From: an uncultured Eubacteriales bacterium
Lineage (GTDB): Bacteria; Bacillota; Clostridia; Peptostreptococcales; Anaerovoracaceae
Assembly (NCBI GenBank): GCA_910585135.1
Contig: CAJUEB010000018.1
Span: 1 to 18,868 of the forward strand
DNA: 18,868 nt
Direction: 5' to 3'
The notes below the pieces were generated by a model, which was not told where the DNA came from, searched no databases, and saw only the letters and a program-made list of their open reading frames with translations. A program made the position numbers and the translations under genes. This document shows positions 1 through 6,771 of this stretch, piece by piece; the first letter of the stretch is position 1, and each line of letters starts with the position of its first letter.

Positions 1-854
1 ATCTCTGCCATTTCCGTCTGCGACTTTCCCCGGATGGAAATCTCCACGTCCGAGTGGAGGCAAGGCTTCAGCATCCCGTCAGCCGTCAGCCGGATCTTAT
101 TGCAATCGCCACAGAACTCACAGCTTATCGGGCGGATCAGTCCTACCCTTCCCTTTGCTCCGGCAAGCCCATACATCGCCGCAACCCCATCCGTCACATC
201 CAGCGGCACAAGCTGCGGCACGGCATCCAGCACCCGCATACAACTAATAAATTTTCCTTTGTCAAAATCGATCCCGCCGCCGATCGGCATCAGCTCGATA
301 AACCTGACCTCCAGCGGATGATCCTTCGTCAGCGCCACGAAATCAGCAATCTCATCATCATTGAATCCACCCATGAGAACCACATTGATCTTGATGATAT
401 CAAACCCTGCCGCAAAAGCTGCCCCGATGCCATCAAAAACATCCTGCAAATTTCCCCGGCGCGTGATCTCCCGAAACTTCTGCGGATTCAAGGTGTCGAG
501 GCTTATGTTGATGCGGTCAAGTCCGGCAGCCTTCAAGTCCCCGGCGCAGCCTGCAAGGAGCGTCCCATTCGTCGTCATGCAAAGCTCCCTCACGCCGTCT
601 ATTTCTGCGATCTGTTTGCAAAGCCGCACAATGCCCCGTTTCACCAAGGGTTCTCCGCCTGTGATGCGGATTTTGCTGATGCCGAGGGAAACAGCGGCTT
701 TTACTGCATCCACGGTTTCCTCCGCTGTCATCATTTCATCGTGGCTTCTCTTGCAGATTCCTTCCTCCGGCATACAATACTTGCACCTCAAATTACAAAG
801 CTCCGTCACGGAAATCCGCATATAGTTAATATCCCGTCCGTAATGATCTATCAT
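1..854 (-). CDS. moaA: GTP 3',8-cyclase MoaA (3' end outside window)
   Basis: Radical SAM enzyme that converts GTP to 3',8-cyclo-GTP, the first step of molybdenum cofactor synthesis in the cytosol. Reading the minus strand from 854, the protein begins MIDHYGRDINYMRISVTELC, a typical MoaA N-terminus. It carries the SAM-cluster motif CNLRCKYC (CX3CX2C) at about residues 20-27, then TGGEP, and near the window edge the second-cluster motif beginning CEFCGDC with a further Cys in LKPCL. About 284 residues are visible. The family is usually 320-330 residues, so roughly 40, including the C-terminal GG tail, lie beyond base 1. No in-frame upstream ATG is present, and GGAG sits 13 nt before the chosen start, which is rather far. 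A promoter at 898-903 suggests moaA opens its own transcript. Identity is secure; only the end is missing. Confidence 0.93.
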   Translation of the reverse strand, partial: MIDHYGRDINYMRISVTELCNLRCKYCMPEEGICKRSHDEMMTAEETVDAVKAAVSLGISKIRITGGEPLVKRGIVRLCKQIAEIDGVRELCMTTNGTLLAGCAGDLKAAGLDRINISLDTLNPQKFREITRRGNLQDVFDGIGAAFAAGFDIIKINVVLMGGFNDDEIADFVALTKDHPLEVRFIELMPIGGGIDFDKGKFISCMRVLDAVPQLVPLDVTDGVAAMYGLAGAKGRVGLIRPISCEFCGDCNKIRLTADGMLKPCLHSDVEISIRGKSQTEMAE

Positions 855-897
855 TTCGCTGTAAAATCTCCATTTCGTTTCGATCACAGATATAGTT

Positions 898-903
898 ATT
901 ATA
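898..903 (-). promoter_or_regulatory. Extended -10 promoter of moaA
   Basis: On the minus strand the sequence reads TGGTATAAT, a perfect extended -10 (TGnTATAAT). A weak -35 (TTTTAA) lies 17 bp upstream. The predicted start, near 891, leaves a leader of about 37 nt before the moaA ATG at 854. Confidence 0.6.
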
Positions 904-962
904 CCAAAACAGCCAAGTTTTTAAAAGAGATAATCGCCAATCCTGCGTCAAAACAAAAAACA

Positions 963-1001
963 AAACTCCTGAACCCATGTATATCAGAGGTTCAGGAGTT
1001 T
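963..1001 (-). terminator. Rho-independent terminator of the EF-hand gene
   Basis: The two arms, 963-975 and 989-1001, form a perfect 13-bp stem (AAACTCCTGAACC and its complement) with a 13-nt loop. Read on the minus strand it is followed by a T-rich run (TTTTGTTTTTTG). It lies 30 nt past the stop at 1031 and before the moaA promoter, so it separates the two genes. Confidence 0.9.
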
Positions 1002-1030
1002 CAAGTTCTGTAAACCGGCCTTCTGATCCG

Positions 1031-2290
1031 TTAAGCTTTGAAATCCAAATGCTGGATCGTTCCCGCCTGGCCGTTTTCCTTTAAGTAGATCCCAGTTTGC
1101 CGTACTTTCGCGCCTTCTTCTCCCGCCGCATTGTCAAGCGTATAATTGGTCGCCTGGCTTCCGAGGAAAATCGCACCTACCCCTGCTTCCGCAAGCGAAA
1201 GAAGACGTGCATCTTCACTGCCAGCTTTCACCCAAACAGACAGTTTATCAAAAACCGCATCGTTTTCGTCGATCCAGCCGTTTCCGTCCAGGTCATACTG
1301 CGCTAACTCGCCAAAGCCATTGCCTGTTTTCGCGCCGAACAGCTCAGATCCATCGTTGATTTGTCCGTCTCCGTTCTTATCAAGCGCCAAAAAACCGCTC
1401 GATCCATCCAGGCCGGAAATTTCTTCGCTAACGCCATCAGCGTCCAAATCGAAGAAAAAGCTAACATCGTCCAGCTTGGCGCTGTCCGTATCCATGTTGA
1501 TCACAAGAGGATCTGTGTATATGGTTTCTTCTCCCGTGATTTGATAAGCCGCCGCGAAACTTCTGGACATCTCCATGCTAACGTTAAAATTGATCGCACG
1601 CCCATCCGAAGTCACAACCGAGCCAGTCGAAGAAAAAGCCATGTTTTCCTGTCCTGCAATAAAGCCAGACTGGACAGTCTGCCTTGTCCAGACGCCATTT
1701 GCGCCAGCACCCGACCCGCCAGGAATTGCGACCGTTCCCGTGCCGACTGCACGGCCGTTAATAACGGCTGTAACCTCCTGGAACGTCATAGAGGATGCAG
1801 ATGCACTGAATTTCACCGAGTTTTCCGCCGCTTTAATGCTTCGCAGCGCCATATTCGGATCATAAACTTGCTTTCCCTTTCCGGTAAACCGCTTCAAAAG
1901 CTCCAGCATCTTTTTCAGCATTTGCAGCTCTGGGCTGTCATCTACCTTCGGGATCGAATTGTGAATCCAATTTCCTTCCCCCGTGTTTGCAACGAGCTGG
2001 AACGGAACATTCTGCTGCGCCTGCGCTGCGTCTTTGATCGGCTCTGTATCGCTGTAGGAATAATTTGTGTTACCCTGATCCTTACGCGAAACGCCTGCCG
2101 AAGACGTCGTGTACACGGAAGCTCCGCCTTCTACCTCAAACTGCGAAATACCGACCTTCTTCTCGTGTACGGACGCCCTTTGGAGTTCGCCGCCTTGATA
2201 GCTTCTCGTGATGGTGGACTGAGTCTCTTTCGCCTCTGCCGTGTAGTTTCGATAAGAAGACATCGCAACTACGCTGTTTTCTATCTTCAT
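1031..2290 (-). CDS. Uncharacterised protein with EF-hand-like calcium-binding loops
   Basis: A 419-residue protein with no clear enzymatic domain. Three acidic loops are visible in the C-terminal third: DLDADG at about 281, DKNGDGQINDGS at about 304 and DLDGNGWIDEND at about 333. The last two match the DxDxDG pattern of EF-hand or dockerin-type calcium loops, and the surrounding LDKNGDGxINDGSELFG pattern occurs in many bacterial surface or secreted proteins. The N-terminal half is polar, rich in Ser, Thr and Gln, with no signal peptide or membrane segment that I can see, so if it is exported the route is unclear. AAAGGAGG lies 6 nt before the ATG, which makes the start secure. It has its own terminator and a -10 just upstream, so it is probably monocistronic. 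Calcium binding is a family inference; the cellular role is unknown. Confidence 0.85.
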   Translation of the reverse strand: MKIENSVVAMSSYRNYTAEAKETQSTITRSYQGGELQRASVHEKKVGISQFEVEGGASVYTTSSAGVSRKDQGNTNYSYSDTEPIKDAAQAQQNVPFQLVANTGEGNWIHNSIPKVDDSPELQMLKKMLELLKRFTGKGKQVYDPNMALRSIKAAENSVKFSASASSMTFQEVTAVINGRAVGTGTVAIPGGSGAGANGVWTRQTVQSGFIAGQENMAFSSTGSVVTSDGRAINFNVSMEMSRSFAAAYQITGEETIYTDPLVINMDTDSAKLDDVSFFFDLDADGVSEEISGLDGSSGFLALDKNGDGQINDGSELFGAKTGNGFGELAQYDLDGNGWIDENDAVFDKLSVWVKAGSEDARLLSLAEAGVGAIFLGSQATNYTLDNAAGEEGAKVRQTGIYLKENGQAGTIQHLDFKA

Positions 2291-2310
2291 AAGCCACCTC
2301 CTTTCCCTAT

Positions 2311-2339
2311 ATTATATTTCGGCAGAAACCCGCCAAAAA
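2311..2339 (-). promoter_or_regulatory. Promoter of the EF-hand gene
   Basis: A perfect -10 TATAAT (2311-2316 on the complement) lies 20 nt before the ATG. A poor -35 (TTTTTG, 2334-2339) is 17 bp away. The ribosome binding site AAAGGAGG follows within the short leader. Confidence 0.5.
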
Positions 2340-2407
2340 ATTATATCGGGCAAGGATTATTCCCAATTAGCGGAAGAACCAGCACCCGGTTTTCATCATG
2401 CCTCCCA

Positions 2408-2436
2408 TTGACTTTCCAAACAAACAGGCGCATAAT
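2408..2436 (+). promoter_or_regulatory. Promoter of the GIY-YIG gene
   Basis: TTGACT (2408-2413), a 17-bp spacer and CATAAT (2431-2436) make a good sigma-70-type promoter. Transcription should begin at about 2442-2443, which is the ATG of the following gene. That excludes the in-frame ATG at 2398 as the start. Confidence 0.6.
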
Positions 2437-2442
2437 GCAAAT

Positions 2443-2727
2443 ATGAAAAACAAACCATGCGTATACATCCTTTCCTGCAAAGACGGCACGCTTTACACGG
2501 GCTGGACCAACGATTTTGAAAAACGCCTTGCGACGCATAACAGCGGCAAAGGTGCAAAATACACGAGAGGCCGTCTTCCTGTAACCCCTGTATATCTGGA
2601 ATTTCTTCCCGATAAGATTGCCGCGACCCGACGGGAAGCGGCAATCAAAAAGCTGCCGTTAAAAAAGAAACGGCAGCTTATCGCATCTACGCAAAACCAA
2701 CTGCATTCTAAGGGATCAGGAGTTTGA
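2443..2727 (+). CDS. Small GIY-YIG domain protein (YhbQ/YazA/UPF0213 type)
   Basis: A single-domain GIY-YIG nuclease-family protein of 94 residues, the usual size for this group. The GIY element is VYI (residues 7-9) and the YIG element is YTG (18-20). Arg28, His32 and Glu65 (in RREAAIKKL) match the conserved catalytic or metal-binding positions. The stretch [12 protein letters not shown] is typical of the family. The domain cuts DNA in UvrC, Slx1 and homing enzymes, but most small stand-alone members have no settled role. An in-frame ATG at 2398 would add 15 residues without family similarity and lies upstream of the predicted transcript start, so 2443 is preferred. No Shine-Dalgarno sequence precedes 2443. 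The C-terminal 15-20 residues are lysine-rich and overlap a perfect inverted repeat. Confidence 0.85.
   Translation: MKNKPCVYILSCKDGTLYTGWTNDFEKRLATHNSGKGAKYTRGRLPVTPVYLEFLPDKIAATRREAAIKKLPLKKKRQLIASTQNQLHSKGSGV
2650..2679 (-). terminator. Inverted repeat inside the GIY-YIG gene, terminator-like on the minus strand
   Basis: AAGCTGCCGTT (2650-2660) and its exact complement (2669-2679) form an 11-bp stem with an 8-nt loop. Read on the minus strand the stem is followed by TTTTTG, as in an intrinsic terminator; on the plus strand there is no T-run. It could stop antisense transcription coming from the antitoxin remnant at 2936-3186. It also encodes part of the lysine-rich tail of the plus-strand protein. 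Confidence 0.4.
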
Positions 2728-2976
2728 GGAATACGTTTAACACATGAGGATTGGGTTAAAATTCATGCAGCAATACGATAGATAAATCTCGTTGCCAATG
2801 AACGGAAGCGGCGAACGCAGGGGAGCCCGAAACTCGCCACCGTGGCAAAACAGACTGCTCAGCAGGACAATTTATTTGATTTTAAGTTTCTTCATAGGAT
2901 TCACCTACGCTTTATAAAACACCCCTGCATTTTACTCAGACGTCATAATCCCATCGTATTCCTTTTGCTTTCATCG
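2728..2976. other. Gene-poor stretch with compact palindromes
   Basis: I see no intact gene of normal size here. GGCGA/TCGCC arms (2810-2814, 2834-2838) enclose a GGGGAGCCC core, followed by two 11-bp palindromes, GCCACCGTGGC (2836-2846) and CTGCTCAGCAG (2855-2865). The minus strand holds a 12-codon ORF (2936-2974) directly behind the antitoxin fragment. The stretch reads as the remains of a mobile or toxin-antitoxin locus rather than an active region. Confidence 0.4.
2936..2974 (-). pseudogene. Start of a truncated small ORF behind the antitoxin fragment
   Basis: The minus strand reads MKAKGIRWDYDV and then stops. The ATG is 2 nt past the antitoxin stop, and GAGG at the end of the antitoxin gene serves as a ribosome binding site, so the two were once coupled. 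The sequence resembles the beginning of small acidic proteins that accompany such antitoxins in Firmicutes, but this comparison is from memory and weak. Only the first dozen codons survive. Confidence 0.35.
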
Positions 2977-3186
2977 CTATTCCTCTATCAATTCATGTTC
3001 GGCAAATTCCAGCTTTCCTTCTTTATACCCTGCCATCTTTTGCTCCAAATAACACATATTGCTATCTGAATAAAACGGGTCGATTGAGACCTCGAATGGA
3101 ATACGCTTTTCCCGCCCCATTTTTTTTGCAAAAATTGTAAATGCAGCGCTCATAGATAATCCCAAGTCAGAACAAACCTGCTCCAT
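2977..3186 (-). pseudogene. RelB/DinJ-family antitoxin lacking its N-terminus
   Basis: The 69 residues contain the diagnostic core of RelB/DinJ antitoxins: LGLSMSAAFTIFAKK, then IPFEVSIDPFYSDSNM and a charged tail ending in ELIEE. Full-length members have about 15-20 more residues at the start, including the beta strand (a pattern like VNIRMDEELKK) that lets the ribbon-helix-helix dimer bind DNA. Here the reading frame upstream of Met1 continues as ITGDFENGKQ to a stop with no start codon, and it does not match the family. No good ribosome binding site precedes the Met at 3186. The homologous part begins exactly at KQMEQV, which suggests a recombination break. No RelE/YafQ-like toxin gene is visible next to it. 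I therefore call it a truncated, orphan remnant; a short functional product is possible but unlikely. Confidence 0.65.
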
Positions 3187-3344
3187 TTGTTTCCCGTTCT
3201 CAAAGTCTCCGGTGATGCGCTGGCATTGATATATGATGCTTCCCTTTCCATTTTCTCAATACTCCTTACAAAATTCTGCCAAACTGCCGATATAATAATA
3301 AAATGTACAGTCAAAAGAATCTGTATATCAAGGAGGATTATGTT

Positions 3345-4061
3345 ATGTCAATGGCTGTAGGTTATAAGCCTTATACAGGTGCAATCGACACAAGCAGCGC
3401 ACGATACAAACGTGCGAAAGCAATGTATGACGAAGGGCATCCAAACGGAGAAACAACTAAGTCTGCTGCGGAAGCAAAGAATGAAAAGGCTTTGCAAGAA
3501 CTGAAAATGCTTAAACGGATGCTTGGGCAAAAATATGATGACCTTGATTTGAAATTAAAAAATCCACTTGAAGCAGACGAAGAAACATTTATTCGTAATT
3601 ATATGGGGCTTTTTGATGAGGACGGTGATTTCGTAAATCCTTATGGCGTAGCAGGAATGGACATTACAGGCAAAGACCCATCTGAATTCCATAAAATAAT
3701 AGATATTTCCGAAACTGCCCGGCAAGATATGTTTGACGAAACAAAGCGCCATTTCATACAAGAAAACGGGGTTGCCAATGGCGATACAACAAAACGTACT
3801 GAAGTTTTTACACGCTATCAGTTAAGCGTTAAAAAATCAGATCGATTAAGCGGTACATGGACACTTGGACAATATGAGCGAATGTATACAAAAGCGTTTT
3901 ACGAAGCTGTAAAAGAAGCAGACCCCAGCTGGCAGCTTGGGCAGCCATTTGATACAAGCATTGTACGCAACATTACCCGCGAAGATGTAGAAAGCCGCAT
4001 TGTAAAAGGCAGCAGCGAATTTTCATTAAAGCCAAGACCATCTTTAGATGTCAAAGTATAA
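3345..4061 (+). CDS. Uncharacterised AT-rich gene (possibly DUF3879)
   Basis: A 238-residue soluble protein that I cannot assign with confidence. It may belong to the DUF3879 group of Clostridia, judged from the segments KRLKMLGQKYDD-like, KDPSEFHKIIDISETAR and FIQENGVANGDTTKR; this is recall, not a search. No signal peptide, membrane segment or catalytic motif is apparent. The centre is strongly charged (DEDGD, DEETFIR). AAGGAGG lies 8 nt before the ATG at 3345, so the start is secure; an in-frame ATG at 3303 has no such site. The gene is clearly more AT-rich than the housekeeping genes around it and lies beside a decayed antitoxin, which fits acquisition by transfer. It converges on the next gene over a shared terminator. 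Confidence 0.75.
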   Translation: MSMAVGYKPYTGAIDTSSARYKRAKAMYDEGHPNGETTKSAAEAKNEKALQELKMLKRMLGQKYDDLDLKLKNPLEADEETFIRNYMGLFDEDGDFVNPYGVAGMDITGKDPSEFHKIIDISETARQDMFDETKRHFIQENGVANGDTTKRTEVFTRYQLSVKKSDRLSGTWTLGQYERMYTKAFYEAVKEADPSWQLGQPFDTSIVRNITREDVESRIVKGSSEFSLKPRPSLDVKV

Positions 4062-4091
4062 TTCTATAAAGCAGGTAATCATCAAGTCAAC

Positions 4092-4116
4092 AAAGGCAGG
4101 CTGACGCCTGTCTTTT
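4092..4116 (+). terminator. Terminator between convergent genes
   Basis: AAAGGCAGGC (4092-4101), loop TGAC and GCCTGTCTTT (4106-4115) form a 10-bp stem with one G-U-type mismatch, followed by TTTTAATTTT on the plus strand. It serves the gene ending at 4061. The far arm overlaps the stop codon of the minus-strand gene (4115-4117), so it may act weakly in that direction too. Confidence 0.8.
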
Positions 4117-4699
4117 AATTTTCACCCTGTATCTTCAAAAGCTCTTCAAACGCTTTCTGGCTCGCGCCAAACTCCCTGACGTCCCTGCCTAAAAGCTTCC
4201 CGGCACCATCCGTATCAATCGATTCTGATGCCTGGTTTTCCAGATTCTCTTGTTTTTCCTCCGCACCATCGGAGCTTAAGGAATAAGTCCACTCAACCTT
4301 CCCAAGCTGGGGGATCAATGCCAGAAGCTGCTGTGCCTTCTCCCCCATTTTCGCATCAAAGGAAGCTTTGTTATCCGCCTTCACGGATTTCTCCACCACC
4401 AGGGATAAAGTATATACATCGCTTTCAGGCGCAATCTCCACGCTGTATTTGCCTGCGAGCGATTCCATCTCCATCGCCTCCAAAAGAGTCGCCACAGCGG
4501 CGGTATCCGTCAAATCATCCACCCGCAGGGCAGATACCTTCTCCGCATATTGCCGGGAAGCTCCTTCGCTTCCATTTACCGTATCCACCCCGCCGGAAAG
4601 CAATGCCAGCGCCCCGACAGCGACCAGTACCACTGCTGCTGCCAATGCGACCGAAACATACTTCACCGTTTTTTTATCTTTCACAAGCCCATGCACCAT
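4115..4699 (-). CDS. Membrane-anchored extracytoplasmic protein (DUF4825-like)
   Basis: A 194-residue protein with one hydrophobic N-terminal segment (about residues 14-35, after a Lys-rich stretch). It has no lipobox or obvious cleavage site, so it is probably anchored in the membrane with the rest outside. The soluble part contains YSVEIAPESDVYTLSLVVEK and LLALIPQLGKVEWTYS, which resemble DUF4825 modules of Firmicutes, though I am not certain. The tail is polar and Glu-rich. Start choice: the ATG at 4699 has GAGG about 9 nt upstream. The longer ORF to 4744 would begin where transcription is predicted to start (-10 at 4747-4752), so it is unlikely. Nothing nearby suggests a pathway; the function is unknown. 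Confidence 0.7.
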   Translation of the reverse strand: MVHGLVKDKKTVKYVSVALAAAVVLVAVGALALLSGGVDTVNGSEGASRQYAEKVSALRVDDLTDTAAVATLLEAMEMESLAGKYSVEIAPESDVYTLSLVVEKSVKADNKASFDAKMGEKAQQLLALIPQLGKVEWTYSLSSDGAEEKQENLENQASESIDTDGAGKLLGRDVREFGASQKAFEELLKIQGEN

Positions 4700-4746
4700 A
4701 TTCAATCCTCTTTTCGATTCATTCGGCATCACCTGCAAAAACATTC

Positions 4747-4752
4747 ATTATA
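4747..4752 (-). promoter_or_regulatory. Extended -10 promoter of the membrane-anchored protein
   Basis: The minus strand reads TGTTATAAT, a perfect extended -10. I see no good -35, which is common for this promoter class. The predicted start near 4740 leaves a leader of about 40 nt before the ATG at 4699. Confidence 0.55.
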
Positions 4753-4875
4753 ACATACAAGCTCACCAGCGCATGATCCAATGAACGCTTCCCTGCGGCA
4801 ACGCTGTGTTTTTACTGTATCACCCTTTCATGAAGAATTTGTGACGAGGACAAGGTATTTGGATAAAGCCGCATT

Positions 4876-6771
4876 CTACTGCTGTCCCGCAAACTGGCTA
4901 TTATAAAGCTTTTCATAAAAGCCTCCCTGTGCCAAAAGCGATTCATGGGAACCTTGCTCGATGATATCTCCGTGATCCATCACCAGGATATGATCGGCAT
5001 CCTTGATCGTTGACAAACGATGGGCAATGATGAAGCTGGTCCTGCCTTGCATCAGGTTTGCCATCGCTTTCTGGATCAAGGATTCCGTCCTGGTATCCAC
5101 GGAACTGGTCGCTTCGTCCAGAATCAGGATCGGCGCATCTGCCAGGAATGCCCGCGCGATGGTCAGAAGCTGCTTTTGCCCTTGTGAAATATTGGACGCT
5201 TCTTCGTTGATCTCCATATCATAGCCCTTTGGCTGCGTCTTGATAAAGTGATCGATATGAGCGGCTTTTGCAGCGGCTTCTACTTCTGCATCGGACGCCA
5301 AGCGGTTTCCATAGCGGATATTTTCACGCACAGTACCGTTATAAAGCCAAGTATCCTGCAACACCATGCTGAACATATCCCGCAGATTTTTCCGCGAAAG
5401 CGTCTTGATGTCGCAGCCATCGATCGTGATCTGCCCGCCAGAAAGTTCATAAAATCGCATCATCAGTTTAACAATGGTCGTCTTTCCCGCCCCGGTCGGC
5501 CCGACGATAGCGATTCGCTGTCCAGGCCTTGCCGTAAACGAAAAATCATTGATCACCGGCTCTGCCGGATTGTATCCGAACGACACATGCGCAAATTCTA
5601 TCTGTCCCTGCACATCTGCAATTTCCATATGCCTATCAGGTTTTGCATCGATCCCGTCCTCCTCCGGCTCATCAAGCAGTTCGAAAATACGCTCCGCTGC
5701 GGCCGCTGTCGATTGCAGCTGATTTACGATATTCGCAAGCTGAGCGATCGGCTGGTTGAAATTACGGACATATTGGATAAACGCCTGAATATCGCCAATG
5801 GATACCCTGCCGCCAATTGCCAGGAAGCCGCCGAGCAAGCAGACTGCCACATAAGACAGATTCCCGATCAAAACCGTAACAGGCTGCATGATGCCCGAAA
5901 TAAACTGGGATTTCCATGCTGATTCACAGAGTTTTTCATTGTATTCATGAAAGACCTTCTCCGATTCTTCTTCGCGGTTAAATGCCTTGATGATATCATG
6001 CCCTGTATACATTTCTTCCACATGCCCGTTGACCGCACCCAGATATTTCTGCTGGTTGCTGAAATGCTTCTGGGACTTGGAAACCACCAGCTTGATAACA
6101 AGCATCGAGAGCGGGATCACAATGAGCGCCAATACCGTCATCAGCACATTGATAGAGAGCATCATCACCAGCGTACCGATTACCGTGGCAGCGCTGCTGA
6201 TGGTCTGCGCCAGACTGTTGGATAAGGTCTGATTGACGGTTTCAACGTCGTTGATCATGCGGCTCTGAATCTCGCCGTGCGTCTTGCTGTCAAAATATTT
6301 CAGCGGCAACAGATCCAGCTTGACAGACATTTTATCACGCAGAGTATAGATGACCTTTTGTGATACATCCGCCATGATCCAGCCCTGCATCGTCCCGAAG
6401 AGCAGACTGAGGATATACATACCCAGTAAAACCATTAAAAGCGTCAAAAGCGCTTCGAAATCTACGCCGCCTGCACCCATAAGCCCTTCTACCACCTTAT
6501 CAGTGGCTTTTCCCAGCACCGCCGGGGAAATAATCGTGAAAACAGTACTGAGGATTGCAAAGATGCAGACAATAGCCAGCCTGATTTTAAAAGGAGCAAG
6601 ATACCCAAGCAGCGTCCGCATCGTTTTCTTGAAGTCCTTCGCCTTTTCGCCGGGCATCATCCCTGCGCCATGACCACCCCGGCCTCCGTGTCCCGGCCGC
6701 TTTGCGCCAACAGGGTGCTTTGCTCCGGCGGGATGCTTCATGCCATGCCTTTCTCCCGTATGATTTGCCAT
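4876..6771 (-). CDS. ABC multidrug-type exporter, half-transporter with canonical ATPase residues
   Basis: A 631-residue fusion of a six-helix membrane domain (about residues 55-350) and an ATPase domain (about 390-631). It exports an unknown compound across the cytoplasmic membrane together with the product of the preceding gene. Walker A is GPTGAGKT (424-431), Walker B ends LDE with catalytic Glu553, and the switch His is His584. The signature motif, however, is ISQGQ (528-532) in place of SGGQ. This is the pattern of the TM288/LmrD/BmrD-type subunit of heterodimeric exporters. The N-terminus has an unusual Gly- and His-rich extension (six His within residues 1-36, with a repeated AKHP/AKRP element). 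The start ATG overlaps the previous stop by one base (TAATG), so the two are translationally coupled. No clear terminator follows at 4745-4875. Confidence 0.92.
   Translation of the reverse strand: MANHTGERHGMKHPAGAKHPVGAKRPGHGGRGGHGAGMMPGEKAKDFKKTMRTLLGYLAPFKIRLAIVCIFAILSTVFTIISPAVLGKATDKVVEGLMGAGGVDFEALLTLLMVLLGMYILSLLFGTMQGWIMADVSQKVIYTLRDKMSVKLDLLPLKYFDSKTHGEIQSRMINDVETVNQTLSNSLAQTISSAATVIGTLVMMLSINVLMTVLALIVIPLSMLVIKLVVSKSQKHFSNQQKYLGAVNGHVEEMYTGHDIIKAFNREEESEKVFHEYNEKLCESAWKSQFISGIMQPVTVLIGNLSYVAVCLLGGFLAIGGRVSIGDIQAFIQYVRNFNQPIAQLANIVNQLQSTAAAAERIFELLDEPEEDGIDAKPDRHMEIADVQGQIEFAHVSFGYNPAEPVINDFSFTARPGQRIAIVGPTGAGKTTIVKLMMRFYELSGGQITIDGCDIKTLSRKNLRDMFSMVLQDTWLYNGTVRENIRYGNRLASDAEVEAAAKAAHIDHFIKTQPKGYDMEINEEASNISQGQKQLLTIARAFLADAPILILDEATSSVDTRTESLIQKAMANLMQGRTSFIIAHRLSTIKDADHILVMDHGDIIEQGSHESLLAQGGFYEKLYNSQFAGQQ

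Noticed and set aside
2872..2895. Seven-codon ORF MKKLKIK on the minus strand, with a partial ribosome binding site.
   Set aside because: Too short and the site is poor; it lies in decayed sequence.
4745..4875. Search for a terminator of the exporter operon.
   Set aside because: Only imperfect GCG-rich repeats with no T-run on the minus strand; nothing I can support.
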